A stretch of DNA of 64,000 bases from JAEUIG01 sp046349775 (GCA_046349775.1 JAXMBS010000025.1:1-64000); one strand, 5' to 3'. Positions 8,883 through 19,154 are shown, counted from the stretch's first letter. The notes: generated by a model from the letters alone, not told the origin. A program made the numbers and translations.

Positions 8883-9887
8883 CTACGCCGCCTGCTCCGG
8901 CAAGGCCTTCACGCTTTCCTGAATCAGGTCGATGACGCGGATGTTCTCCGCCTGGCCGTCGTAGTTCAGCAGCGTGCGGTGACGGAGGACTTCGTCCGCG
9001 AAGTGACGGATGTCCTCAAACGCCACATGAGCCCTACCCTGGCTGAGCGCCCGGACGCGCGCCGCCTTGATCAGCGCTTGGGCGGCACGCGGGCTGGCGC
9101 CCCAGCGGATGAACCGCTTGACCGATTCCGTAGCGACGTCCGTCTGCGGGTGCGTCGCCAGCACCAGGCGGCACGCAAAGTCCCGGATCGGATCGGCGAC
9201 AACGACTTTGGCCAGCACGTCGCGCAGGCCCAGGATCCTTTCAGAGTCCATGAGTTTCGTGAGGGTCAGCGGCCGCTTGAGGATCGTGCGGCTGACGATC
9301 TCATTCATCTCGTCGCGCGTCACGAACGGCACTTCGACTTTGAACAGGAACCGATCGAGCTGGGCTTCCGGCAGCGGGTAGGTTCCTTCCTGTTCGATCG
9401 GATTCTGCGTGGCCAGCACGAGGAACGGCTGCTTGAGCTTGAAGTGCTGGCCGGCGGTGGTGACGGTCCCTTCCTGCATGGTTTCGAGGAGCGCCGACTG
9501 GGTTTTGGGCGTAGCGCGGTTGATTTCGTCCGCCAGCAGGAGCTGCGTGAAGATCGGCCCCTGGCGGAACTCGAACCGATACCGGCCGTGTTCATCGGTC
9601 TGCATGATGTTCGTGCCGATGATGTCGGCCGGCATCAGGTCGGGCGTGAATTGGATGCGGCGAAAGTCGAGGTCGAGGACCTGGCCCATCGCCTTGACGA
9701 GTTCGGTTTTGCCGAGACCGGGGACGCCTTCGAGGAGGATGTTGCCGCCGCAGAACATCGCGGTCAGCGCGCATTCGACGACGCGCTCCTGGCCGACAAT
9801 CAGTTTGCCGATCTCGGCGCGGCAGGCGGCGAACGTGTTGCGGAAATCTTCGGCTTCGTGTTGCAGGACTTCGAGAGGATCGGACAT
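8883..9887 (-). CDS. MoxR family AAA+ ATPase
   Basis: A 334-aa protein. Walker A is GVPGLGKT (54-61), Walker B is LLLADE (116-121), followed by INRATPKTQSALLE, sensor-1 LATQNPIEQEGTYPLPEAQL, and the MoxR lid domain at the C-terminus. The length and the GTYPLPEAQLDRF motif are diagnostic of MoxR. Members are AAA+ chaperone-like ATPases that act with DUF58 and VWA proteins, which follow directly (8797 and 7344). ATG start at 9887. High confidence for the family; the client protein is unknown. Confidence 0.95.
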   Translation of the reverse strand: MSDPLEVLQHEAEDFRNTFAACRAEIGKLIVGQERVVECALTAMFCGGNILLEGVPGLGKTELVKAMGQVLDLDFRRIQFTPDLMPADIIGTNIMQTDEHGRYRFEFRQGPIFTQLLLADEINRATPKTQSALLETMQEGTVTTAGQHFKLKQPFLVLATQNPIEQEGTYPLPEAQLDRFLFKVEVPFVTRDEMNEIVSRTILKRPLTLTKLMDSERILGLRDVLAKVVVADPIRDFACRLVLATHPQTDVATESVKRFIRWGASPRAAQALIKAARVRALSQGRAHVAFEDIRHFADEVLRHRTLLNYDGQAENIRVIDLIQESVKALPEQAA

Positions 9888-9956
9888 GGGTGGTGCGGGG
9901 TTGTCGGTGTCGGTCAGTTTCGGCGAGCCGGGCGGCGTCAGCCCCCCGAGCAGACT

Positions 9957-11471
9957 TCAGTGGTCTTGTTGCGACGTCGCACTCGGCGGCGCGATGTAGA
10001 AGTAAACGTTACGCATGTCGGTGAGCGCGGGCTTCGAGGTGAACTCGCCGGCAGCGGAGTCGATTTGAGAATTGTCACAATCGTGTTGTTGCCGTAAGCG
10101 GAGTCATAGACATCTTCCGTGCCGATCTGTGCACCGGCGGCGCCGTCGAAGACGCGGGTGATCAGGTCCATTCGTCCCTGGGGCTGACCCGGTTGTCTCC
10201 AGACGACAAACGGCTGCTGCGACTCTACGGTCCAGTCGACGTTGCCAATCCGATGGACGGCCGAGACTTTCCAACCCGCTCCTTCTGTGCGAGCGGTGAG
10301 CACTGGCCCTGGACGGCCGGTTCGACCATCGTGAACTGGTGCTTTCCGGGGCCGAACACTTCAGGACGTGCGCTGCCCGGGAGCGCCGTCCTCCTGATCG
10401 GTCACCTGACCCTGCAGGTCGAGGTCGCGAAACTCGCCGGCTGGCGGCAATTCGATCGGCCGGAATTCCATTCCTCGTGCGGCTCGTAACGGCCGTCGGT
10501 TGCGCATGATCAGGAAGCCGAGCTTCCAGGCTGGCACATGCGGCGTCAGCCGGCACTTTTCCAGGTAGGAAGAGTTTCCGAGGCCGTCCTCGACCGCCAT
10601 GATCCGTTCCGAGACGAATCGCCAGTCGTCGGACGGCTCACCGCGCCGGTGGAATTTCACGATGGGACTGAGTTTCCACGTCGGCAATAGCTGCTCCCTG
10701 ACGCCTGCATCCGCCGGCTGGGCGTCCGTCGATCCGCTCCAGCGTGACGGTGAGATCCCGTCCGTCTGAGTCGCCGGGAATTTGGCCGGCGTCCACTCCT
10801 GCTGCTGGGGAGACTCCGCCGGATAGGGCGCATCGAAGGTCGCAACAACTTCTCCCCGTTTGTTGTAGACCTTCAGCGGGAACCGGCCGTCCCGGGCTCG
10901 CAGCAGCGGCACGAAGCGCCCGACGACGATCTCGCGATAGTTTCCCGGCGGCAGCGGCTCGAAGGGGAGCTGTGTAGCGGTAGATCGTGTCCTGGTAGGC
11001 GCGTACCGAGGCCCGGCGGCCTGAGCCAATGGCAGCGGCCGGCGAGACCGGAGGTGGATTCCAGCCGTCGGCATCGGTCGCGGTGCAATGCGACAGCCAG
11101 TCAGATCGAGCGGCTCATGCGTTATGGGATCGCGGCGAGTCAGCCACACGCCGCACTGGGGAAAAATCTCGCCGAACTCTGCAAACGCCGACATTTCCGG
11201 CCGGCTCCTGCCGAGCAGATTCACATACCACGGCGACGGGCAGCAGAACCCACGTCTGCTTGGGACCGAACGTCACCTGCTCCAACCGCAGGATCGTCCC
11301 GTCCGGCAGCGTGGCCTTGGCCAAGCGTCACGACTATTGGCGATCACCAGAAACGGGACCCCACCCCAACAGTGCCACGACTGCCACGAGCGCGAACGGC
11401 CACCGACGGCGCGTACGGTCCGGCGTCGCGGTTTCCAGCAGCGGCGATGTGGATGTGGTGGTGGATGTCAC
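9957..11471 (-). pseudogene. Hypothetical membrane-anchored protein, frameshifted several times
   Basis: Coding sequence can be followed across all three minus frames. A hydrophobic anchor (RWPFALVAVVALLG) lies near 11400, LAKATLPDGTILRLEQVTFG near 11320, and ITHEPLDLTG with LPPGNYREIVVGRFVPLL in the long frame 11224-10361. A stretch VNDWTVESQQPFVVW-like follows (NVDWTVESQQPFVVW, about 10230), and the end is ALTDMRNVYFYIAPPSATSQ with a stop at 9957. The gene lies between the 1034-aa VWA protein and moxR and is co-directional. The start is uncertain (a GTG at 11471 is one option). No known domain recognised. The breaks may be sequence errors. Confidence 0.55.
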
Positions 11472-11548
11472 AGTTAATGCGCCGTCGGCAACGTCGTCGC
11501 CTGCGGCTCCTCGCTAAACGATTCCCTGAATCCCGATTCCTCCTGATC

Positions 11549-14500
11549 TTACTTCTCCTCCCCGTCCTCCCGTCGTTTCCGCTTCATCTCCAGCAGCCGG
11601 CTCGTGGTGGAGTTCGGGTCTGTCGCGGCCGGCGGCTGCTTCGCGTCGCCGGGCTTCGATTCTGGAGTCTTCGGCGGTGGCGCCTTCGTCCGCTGCGCTG
11701 CTGCTCGCGCAGATACGCGGCGGTCGTCGCCACCTGCCGCATTGGGCTGTCCTCGCGAGTTCTGAAGCTGGGCGGAAACGTCTTTCTTCCGCTGCAGCAG
11801 CTTGCCCATCGTCTTCGTCGATTCGCCGCGTCGCTCGAAGCCGAGCGCGCGTTTGATCATGTGCCAGTCGAGCTGCACACGGCGGAAGCCGACGTCCAGT
11901 GGAATCAGGCAGGCGATGGCGATCAGGAACCAGTCGAAGATCGGCTGCGAACTCTGCTTCGGCTTGCGGCGACCGAAAAGCTGGTCCTTGAGTTTCTCGG
12001 TGCCGATCGTCGGATCAAGCTGTTCGCCGCCGGTCTCGTCCATGATCTGCTGCAGGATTGGCCAGTTGGAGCGGAAGTTCACGTACTCCGGCGAGTACGA
12101 CACGATGAAGCCCCCCATCGCGCGATCTTCACGTTCGCCGCTCTTGCCGGCGACCATCACCTGATACGACCCCTTGCCCCACAGCGGGAACGTCGCCTGG
12201 TACCGCCGCGGGCCGACCTGCTTGAGCTGAATCGTTTCCGACTGGTCGCGCGGGCCAGTGACTTCGGCCGCCACATCGAGGAACATCTCCTCCGGGTGGA
12301 AGTCCTCGACGAGAATCACCCCCTCCGCGCCGGAGGTGTAACTCCACAGCTTGAGATGCCCTTCCTTGCGGATGCGGGAGACGCGAATGAGCAACTGCTT
12401 CACGAACGCCTGGTAGTGGTCCCAGTTGATCCAGTTCGCGCCCCAGTTAGCGGACAGGTCGGACGTGAAGGCCGCCGTCGTCCCCAGCCCGTACCGCCAG
12501 ACCGCCAGGACCGGATCGTGTTCCCCCTGCTCGGCTTCTTTCGGGACCGTAAACAGGATGTCCTCGACCGGCCCGGTCTCCTTCAGCGACGTAATGACGT
12601 AGCCTTGCAGCGACGGCACCGCGTCGATCCCGTCGAGAATCTGCGACGGGAACCCCGCTTCCGGGAAGATTTCCCCGTTCTGGATCATGCTGCGCTTCAG
12701 CGTCTTCGCTTCCTTGATGAAGATGCTCGGCAGCTCGTTGGGATCGGACGGGAAGTAATACCGGCCCCCCGTCACCGACGCGATCGCCCGCAGCGTTGCG
12801 ATTTCGGTCCCGCCGTGCGGGAAGATCGCCACGGTGGAGACGGAAATCTTCTCCGCGATGAACTTCTGGATCAGTTGCGGATCGGGAGGCTGCGGATCGC
12901 CGTCGGAAATGATGATCATGTGCCGCGCCGCGGCGTCGGTCTTGATCAGTCCGTCGTACCCCATCTGCATCGTCGGGCCGAACGCTCCCATGTCGCCGAC
13001 GGCGGCGCTGTTGATCAGCGGCACGAACCGGTCATACTCCGCGGCCGGGGCCATCTCGAAGATCCAGTTGTCGCCGGTCTGCGTGTAGCCGAGGACTCCG
13101 ACTTCGTCTTCCGAGCCGAGGACGCGAATGGCCTGCTTGGTGATGCGTTTGCCCCAGGTGTTGCCTTCGGGAAATTCGCACGTGTGCAGGATGATGGCCA
13201 GCGCGCCTTTCGGCAGGATTTTCTTCTTGGTGATGTCCATCGACACCGGCAGCAGGTCCTCGACGAGCGTGCGATGATAGCCCCCCGGCCCGAAACTGTT
13301 TTCGCCGCCGACCATCAGGAAGCCGATCCCCTGGTTGTAGACGGCGTCGTGCAGGGCCTGCAGCTTGACGGTGTCGAACGCGTCCTGCGGCACGTTGCAG
13401 AAGATCACGCAGTCGTACGGCATCAGCGACAGTGCGTCGCTGGGGAAGTCGTACGCATCCATGATCTCGACGGCCCGCTCCCCTTCCTGAATGGCTTTCG
13501 CCAGCGCTTGATGGTCTTGCGGATTGCCCAGCGGATCGGTGACCAGCAGCGCCTTCCCCTCCCCTTCCACGAAGATGTAGCTGACGGCCGTGTTGTTCTC
13601 TTCGAGATGGTCGGTCCCTTCGGCGGGCTTGATGATCGCCTTGTACTCGTAGTACCCCGCGCCGCGGAGGTAGATCGGGATATTGATCCGCGTCTTGCCC
13701 GCTTCGTACTTCACGTCCAGTTCGGCAATCTGCTGGCCATTCTCCTCCAGCACCAGCTTGCCCGTGCCGGCCTTTAGCGCGGAGATGATGGCCGACGCTT
13801 CGTAGTTCTCGCCGATCTTGACGAACTGCGGCAGCTCCAGCCGCTCGATCCACACCTCGTCGTCGTAGGTGTAACTGATCGGCAGGACGTCGACGGCGAT
13901 CTCGCGCGACCGCAATTCGTCGAGCACCTGCCTTAGGTTGCCGGCCGTTTCGCTGCCGTCGCTGATCAGGACGATCCGGCTCCGCAGTTCTTCCGGCAGC
14001 ATGGCCGACGCCAGCGACAACGCCTGCTCGATATTCGTCGCGTCCCGGTTGATCCGTGAATTGAGGACGAGCCGGCCTCCCTCCAGCGGAAAGCTCGGCT
14101 GCGGCGGCAACTCGACGGCGGCGTTGCTGCCGAACGTGATCAGCCCGGCCTCGTCCTCGGTCGGTTTCTGCGTGACGGTCTCGACCACGAACTCAGCGGC
14201 CTTGGTGGTCGCGTCCGGCCCGACGGAATCCGATGTGTCGAGCGCGTAGACCAGTGCCAACCGATCGCTGGTCCGCACGGCGCGCGGCTCGGCGATCAGC
14301 GCGACGAACAGGCCGGTCAGCGTCAGCCGGATGAAGAGAGCGGTCAAGGCCCGCGAGCGGTTCAAGCCGCTGTAGCCGTTCTGGTGCATCCACCACATCC
14401 AGATCGTGACGGCCATCAGGCCGAACGCGATCGGCCGGGTGAACAGCACGACCTCGCACCGGGTCAGCGCCTTCGTCAGCCACGGCGGCAATGCCGCGGC

Positions 14501-14653
14501 CACGCGCGCCGGCAAGACTTGCGAGGCGTCAACCAGCAATACGAAGGCCGTGTAGACGAGCAGAAAGATCGCCAGCGGCAGCGTCTGCTTCCAATGGAAG
14601 GGGGCACGCGGCTTCGGTGCGAAGGATCGCAACAGGCGGAGAACTCTGTTCAC
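11549..14653 (-). CDS. Large membrane protein with two VWA-like domains and a GATase-like domain
   Basis: A 1034-aa protein. Two or three membrane helices lie at 25-45, 74-90 and 103-121. A VWA domain follows with MIDAS motif DTSDS at 139-143. A GATase-like region comes next (MPYDCVIFCNVPQDAF, then GIGFLMVGGENSFGPGGY). A second VWA-like region has HMIIISDGDPQPPDP, and the C-terminal tail is Lys/Pro-rich and low in complexity. The GTG start at 14653 overlaps the NHL gene stop as GTGA. Such large VWA/GATase membrane proteins are common in planctomycetes next to MoxR operons. Function unknown; it probably presents metal-dependent binding domains to the periplasm. Confidence 0.8.
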   Translation of the reverse strand: MNRVLRLLRSFAPKPRAPFHWKQTLPLAIFLLVYTAFVLLVDASQVLPARVAAALPPWLTKALTRCEVVLFTRPIAFGLMAVTIWMWWMHQNGYSGLNRSRALTALFIRLTLTGLFVALIAEPRAVRTSDRLALVYALDTSDSVGPDATTKAAEFVVETVTQKPTEDEAGLITFGSNAAVELPPQPSFPLEGGRLVLNSRINRDATNIEQALSLASAMLPEELRSRIVLISDGSETAGNLRQVLDELRSREIAVDVLPISYTYDDEVWIERLELPQFVKIGENYEASAIISALKAGTGKLVLEENGQQIAELDVKYEAGKTRINIPIYLRGAGYYEYKAIIKPAEGTDHLEENNTAVSYIFVEGEGKALLVTDPLGNPQDHQALAKAIQEGERAVEIMDAYDFPSDALSLMPYDCVIFCNVPQDAFDTVKLQALHDAVYNQGIGFLMVGGENSFGPGGYHRTLVEDLLPVSMDITKKKILPKGALAIILHTCEFPEGNTWGKRITKQAIRVLGSEDEVGVLGYTQTGDNWIFEMAPAAEYDRFVPLINSAAVGDMGAFGPTMQMGYDGLIKTDAAARHMIIISDGDPQPPDPQLIQKFIAEKISVSTVAIFPHGGTEIATLRAIASVTGGRYYFPSDPNELPSIFIKEAKTLKRSMIQNGEIFPEAGFPSQILDGIDAVPSLQGYVITSLKETGPVEDILFTVPKEAEQGEHDPVLAVWRYGLGTTAAFTSDLSANWGANWINWDHYQAFVKQLLIRVSRIRKEGHLKLWSYTSGAEGVILVEDFHPEEMFLDVAAEVTGPRDQSETIQLKQVGPRRYQATFPLWGKGSYQVMVAGKSGEREDRAMGGFIVSYSPEYVNFRSNWPILQQIMDETGGEQLDPTIGTEKLKDQLFGRRKPKQSSQPIFDWFLIAIACLIPLDVGFRRVQLDWHMIKRALGFERRGESTKTMGKLLQRKKDVSAQLQNSRGQPNAAGGDDRRVSARAAAQRTKAPPPKTPESKPGDAKQPPAATDPNSTTSRLLEMKRKRREDGEEK

Positions 14654-15568
14654 AGGGTCAACTCCACGATCCGTCGATTTCCGGTGTCCGCGACCAGAAT
14701 ACGGCCGTCAGGGGAGGTCGCCACTCCCCAGGGCGTCCAGAATTCAGCGGCGCCACGCCCCGTCTTGCCGTACCGGCCGAAGACGTCGCCGGTCAGCGTC
14801 GCCTGCGTCACCCGTCCGGCCCTGTGCTCTGCAATGACCAGCCGACCATCGGTGGAGATGGCCAGGTCATAGGGATATTCGACCGGCGCTCCGTCACTCA
14901 AAGTCAGATCGCCGCGACGCTCGCCTTCGTCGCTGAAGACCTGCACGCGGTTGTTGATGATGTCGCACACGTAGAGCGCGCCGTCGTGCCACGTCAGTCC
15001 GCCCATCCGCTGAAACTGCCCGGCTCCCAGGCCGGCCTCGCCGAACTCCCGCACAAACTTGTTGTCGGGCGTGAATTTCTGCACCCGGTCGTTCCCACCA
15101 TATTCGGCGACGTACAGGTTCCCTTGCGGGTCTTCCGTGACATGGCACGGATAAATGAATTGACCCGGCCCTTCCCCTTCCTCACCGAACATTCCCAGCA
15201 GCTCGCCTGTCTGGCTGAAGAACACCACGCGATGGTAGTGCGTGTCCGCAATCGCCAGTTGCCCGTTCTTGCGGACGATAATTCCCTCCGGCCGGCCGAC
15301 GGAGTACTCCGGCATCCACCATTGGCGGGCCAGCTTGCCGTCGGCGCCGTACACGATGACGCGGCCGATATCGTCCAGTATGAACAGCTCTCCCTGCGGA
15401 CTGAACGTCAGCGCCCGCGGCGCGGGGAGCCGATCCCCTTCGGCCGGCAACGTCCAGGCACGGGCGCCGGTCACCGGCAGCACGTGAGCGGCCGCTGCGC
15501 CCCCGCCACAGCCGGACACCACGAGCCGCCAGCAGCCACGAAAACAGGACCGACAGCACAACCCGCAC
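14650..15568 (-). CDS. NHL-repeat beta-propeller lipoprotein
   Basis: Repeated blades of the form PxGIxVxxxGxLxIADTxxHRVxxF run through the sequence: PEGIIVRKNGQLAIADTHYH, then GNLYVAEYGGNDRVQKF, and last GRILVADTGNRRIVELTL at the C-terminus, which make a six-bladed propeller. A GTG at 15568 begins RVVLSVLFSWLLA. If one G is removed near 15525, this runs into LVVSGCGGG, a good lipobox. As printed, the propeller is instead open in frame with the ATPase upstream. It is probably a secreted lipoprotein. GTGA overlap with the VWA gene downstream. Confidence 0.75.
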
Positions 15569-15570
15569 GC

Positions 15571-16506
15571 CGCGTTCCAGGGGGCGCGCCCGGCCGCATG
15601 CACAAATGTCCGGCGACGACCGGCGACGTCGCGCAATTGCACTTCTCCCAGCCCGCCAATATCAACGGCTTCTTCGACGACCAGCGGTCCAGTCTCAGTG
15701 GGAGTCACGACCAATGCCTCCGGACGCACGCCGCGCGGCCCGTTCATGGGCGTGGCCAGCCACGCTGCTGCTTCGTCCGGCTCAAACCAGTTCACCGGTC
15801 CCAGAAACTCGGCCAATGCGAGCGAGGGGGGCCGGGCATACAACTCCGCGACCGGCCCGCTCCAGACAACGCGACCCGCGTCGAGGCAAATGACGTGCTC
15901 GGCCTCGCGGACGATCGTCTCCGCATCGTGCGATGAAAACACCAGCGAAGTCCCCTGCCGGGCGCACGTTTCGCGCAGCGCGCACCAGCAGGCGCGACGC
16001 AGCGACCGGTTGACGTGCGCCAGCGGTTCGTCCATGACGAGAACACGTGCGCCGCTGGCCAGCGCCCGGGCGACCGAGACCCGCGCCCGTTCACCTTCCG
16101 ACAGCGAATCCGGCCGTGCCGCCGCCAGTGCCAACAGGCCAAACGCGCCCAAGAGACCGTCGATGCGCTGTGCGCGATCGTCGGAAATTGGTGCGACGGA
16201 TTCCAGATGTTCGCGCACGCTCAGATGCGGCCACAACCCGTCATCCGGCGGACACCAGTAGACGGGAAGTCGGCGGGCAGAGTATCCGGTCGCGGCAGCA
16301 TCCGGCTCATCAATCGAACGGACGACCTGGCCGGACGCAGGCCGTTCGAATTCCACCAGCAGATTCAGCAGCGATGTCTTGCCGGCCCCCGACGGACCCG
16401 CAATGGCGCAAACACCGGAGGGGATCACCACCGACACACGGTCGAGTCGCGGACCGCTACGCCCAGGCAGGGTCGCCCCATCGAGTGTCCAGAGTGCCCG
16501 ATTCAT
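15571..16506 (-). CDS. ABC transporter ATP-binding protein (iron/thiamine importer type)
   Basis: An ATG start at 16506 overlaps the permease stop as ATGA. Walker A is GPSGAGKT (37-44), the signature LSEGERARVSVAR begins at 136, Walker B is VLVMDEP (156-162), and the switch is FSSHDAET. The C-terminal region (PEALVVTPTETGPLVVEEA) looks like a TOBE-type domain, as in FbpC/PotA ATPases. The 3' end is undefined because the frame runs on into the propeller gene; a one-base correction near 15525 would place a stop at about 15471. It energises the permease and binding protein upstream. Confidence 0.8.
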
Positions 16507-17984
16507 GCTGCCGTCCACCCGGTCCGCCATCGACGCACGAACAAAAACGCCGCAGCCAGCAGCAGCGGCGCCGCCACCGTCACGCAGACCATCGCCGACA
16601 GCCCGGCGATGTGGCCGAAGTGCATGAAATTGTACAGACGCTTCACGACCGGCTCCATTCCCGGCGGCGCGGAGATCGTGGCAATCATCAGGTCCAGATA
16701 GCCCCAACTGCACACCAGGACGTACGACCAGAACCGCGGCCGACCCCGCAGCCGCCAGTCCAGCTCGCGGGCCGCCCGTCGCTGGTCGGACGCGCCTGCG
16801 CTGAGCAGCCCGGCGGCGTGCAATTCGGTCGTGCGACGATCGAAAGGAACGCATGTCTGGACCAGGACGGCTCGTGGGAACAGGATCAGTGTCAGCGCAG
16901 TCAGGATTCGCGCCGGACTGTCATACGCCCATTGCAGCCAGGAACGTTGGAACAAATCGTCCACGAGCAGCGCCAGCGTCATACTGCCGCACAGTCCCGG
17001 CAACAGCAGCAGGCCCAGCAGGAGGGGGCGCCACAGCCCGGCCAGCGACGAACGAGGCTGCGGACTCTCGACGGGCGCCGGCCCCGCATCGATTTTGCGG
17101 ATCAGTCCCCCAGCCAGCGTGCAGGCGATCGCACCGGCTGTCATCGCGAACGCCAGCCCGTGCAGCAGCTCCTGCCAGAACGACGGCTGCTGCCGCAGGC
17201 TCTCCAACCCCTGCCAGGCGCCCCGCAGCACGACGCCGCACGGAAGCAGCGTGTCGAGGATGCACATGCCGCAGGGCCAGAGCCACCACCCATTCGAAAC
17301 CGTCACAGACGCCGTCCGCTCGGGACGCCGGCCCGTCGCCAGCGAACGCCAGACCCACGCCACGACCGGAACCAGGACGACCGCCTGAATCGCGACCAGC
17401 TCCAGCATGCGATACCGCGTCGCCGTGAGATCGACCAGACCCGCGTAGCGTGTGAACAGCCATTCCGGCCAGCCGTGGACCTGCAGCAGCGCTGCCGTTT
17501 CCGATTCCTGAAACGCGATCAGAAAGATCACGGCCGCCGCCGGCAGCCACGCCTGCCGCGGACCGCGGAGACTGATCATCGCGCTCTGCAGTCGCGCTCG
17601 GAGCCGTACGCCCGCCGCTGCACCGCCGGCCGTCGGGGCGCCCATCCGCCATACATGGACTCCGCTGGCCGACACCGGCGGCGGGGGCGCAAAGTATAAC
17701 AGGAGCGCGCCGATCGGCGCGGCCTGGCCGATCAGGATCGCCACATACAACAATTCGTTCCACGCCGGATGATGAACGAGCGACAGCGAGTAATTCCGGT
17801 AGCCGTAGCCGACGATCAGCCCCGGTGACAGAAACGGCGCGAGGATCAGCACCCAGGCGACAATCCGCGCGGCCCCGCGCTGCTGCGACACCAGCCGCGT
17901 CAGGTGCACCGCTCCCCACAGCCCAATGACGGCAACGACCGCGCTGCGCAACAGCGACCAGCCGCAGGCGGCGGTGAAGGTCAC
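16503..17984 (-). CDS. ABC importer permease (iron type, two-half)
   Basis: A GTG start at 17984 overlaps the binding-protein stop as GTGA and gives 493 aa starting TFTAACGWSLLRSAVVAVIG. At about 500 aa with about twelve hydrophobic segments it matches the fused double-permease layout of FbpB-type iron transporters. A degenerate EAA loop can be seen near the C-terminus (AAGLLSAGASDQRRAARELD). Residues are rich in Trp and Arg, typical of the region. It sits between the binding protein and the ATPase, giving a complete importer. Confidence 0.75.
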   Translation of the reverse strand: MTFTAACGWSLLRSAVVAVIGLWGAVHLTRLVSQQRGAARIVAWVLILAPFLSPGLIVGYGYRNYSLSLVHHPAWNELLYVAILIGQAAPIGALLLYFAPPPPVSASGVHVWRMGAPTAGGAAAGVRLRARLQSAMISLRGPRQAWLPAAAVIFLIAFQESETAALLQVHGWPEWLFTRYAGLVDLTATRYRMLELVAIQAVVLVPVVAWVWRSLATGRRPERTASVTVSNGWWLWPCGMCILDTLLPCGVVLRGAWQGLESLRQQPSFWQELLHGLAFAMTAGAIACTLAGGLIRKIDAGPAPVESPQPRSSLAGLWRPLLLGLLLLPGLCGSMTLALLVDDLFQRSWLQWAYDSPARILTALTLILFPRAVLVQTCVPFDRRTTELHAAGLLSAGASDQRRAARELDWRLRGRPRFWSYVLVCSWGYLDLMIATISAPPGMEPVVKRLYNFMHFGHIAGLSAMVCVTVAAPLLLAAAFLFVRRWRTGWTAA

Positions 17985-18994
17985 GGAGCGTACTCCGCTT
18001 TCAGCCAGGCGAGACACTCTTCCTGAGCGTCACCCAGGTCGCGCATGTCGGCCGTCTCGCCGGCCCACTCCTGCAGCAGCCTAACGTCCTCCGGGACCGA
18101 TTCCGGCGCAACCGGTCCGAGCGGAATCTGACGCGCCTTCGACTGCGCCAGCTCCAGTTCGATCCGCTCCGACAGCAGGTAATCCACCAGCATCTTTGCG
18201 GCGTCCGGATTGTCGGAGCCGCGCACGATCGCCACGCTGTTGGGAATGCAGATCGTCCGACCGTTAACGCGGATCGGCAACTGCGCGACCGCTCGTTTCT
18301 GGTCCACGGCGACGAAGTAGTCGTCGGTGTCAGTCATGCCGAACGAACAGGTCCCTTCAGCCACGAGGTTCTTCACCGTCGCGTTCCCCGACACGACCCG
18401 GCAGCCGCGCTGCAGATAGTCGTGATGCTGCTGCTTGAGGGCTTCACCTCCCATCTGCTTCCAGAGCAGGCTGTAGTGCGACAGGGTCGTGCCGAACATC
18501 GGCATCGCGATCGCCATCTGCGTCAGATCGGGCGCCGCCAGCGCCGCGTCGATCGCCTCCGGCGTCGGCTGCAACTTCTCTGTGTTGACGATCCAGACCC
18601 GCAGCCGGCCCGCAAAGCCAGTCCACATGCCGTCAGGATCCTTGAACTCGGCCGGAATCCGCTCATAGCCCGGGCCCTTGTACGTCTCCAGAAACCCGGC
18701 CCGCTTGAGCTGCACAGTCCCCAGGACCTGGTTGTTCCAGAACACGTCGCAGCGGGTGTTGACCCCCTCGCGGAGAATCTGCTGCACCAGCCCGAGCGAC
18801 TTCGTCGCCTCGGTGTCGCCGACGATCACAACGCGAATGCCCGACTCGCGCTCGAACTGTTTCAGGATCGGTTCGGAGTATTCGAGATCGTGCGCACAGT
18901 AGACGACGAGGGTTTTGTCATCCGGGGCTGAGACCGCGTACCAGGCGATGACTCCCGCCACGGCCAGCACGCATGCCAGAATTCCAAAGCGCAT
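17981..18994 (-). CDS. Extracellular solute-binding protein (Fe3+ ABC importer type)
   Basis: A 337-aa protein with an N-terminal signal anchor (FGILACVLAVAGVIAWYAV). The family-1 binding-protein pattern follows: LVVYCAHDLEYSEPILKQFE, GIRVVIVGDTEATKS, CDVFWNNQVLGTVQL and later NSVAIVRGSDNPDAAKMLVD. This arrangement is that of FutA/FbpA ferric-ion binding proteins, although 2-aminoethylphosphonate or thiamine binders look similar. It is the first gene of the long minus-strand operon; 160 bases separate it from the next gene downstream on the chromosome. Confidence 0.8.
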   Translation of the reverse strand: MRFGILACVLAVAGVIAWYAVSAPDDKTLVVYCAHDLEYSEPILKQFERESGIRVVIVGDTEATKSLGLVQQILREGVNTRCDVFWNNQVLGTVQLKRAGFLETYKGPGYERIPAEFKDPDGMWTGFAGRLRVWIVNTEKLQPTPEAIDAALAAPDLTQMAIAMPMFGTTLSHYSLLWKQMGGEALKQQHHDYLQRGCRVVSGNATVKNLVAEGTCSFGMTDTDDYFVAVDQKRAVAQLPIRVNGRTICIPNSVAIVRGSDNPDAAKMLVDYLLSERIELELAQSKARQIPLGPVAPESVPEDVRLLQEWAGETADMRDLGDAQEECLAWLKAEYAP

Positions 18995-19154
18995 CCACGG
19001 CCTCAGACGTATCTAGAATGTCTCAGACAATACGGCATGCGGTACTAACCGCGACCGTCAGGGAGCGAATTCTCGCTCGTGCGCTTCCTGACGGGCGCGG
19101 CTCGTAAGAAACTTTGTACAGGCAAGCCGATTCTCGCCTAAAGCGGGCCTCGAG

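Noticed and set aside
11054..13777. Long open frame of 907 codons on the plus strand
   Set aside because: It is antisense to the 1034-aa VWA gene, is very rich in Arg/His/Gln as expected of a shadow frame in high-GC DNA, and has no recognisable domain.
16047..17699. Open frame of 550 codons on the plus strand
   Set aside because: Antisense to the permease and ATPase genes; low-complexity Arg/Gln/Pro composition typical of a shadow.
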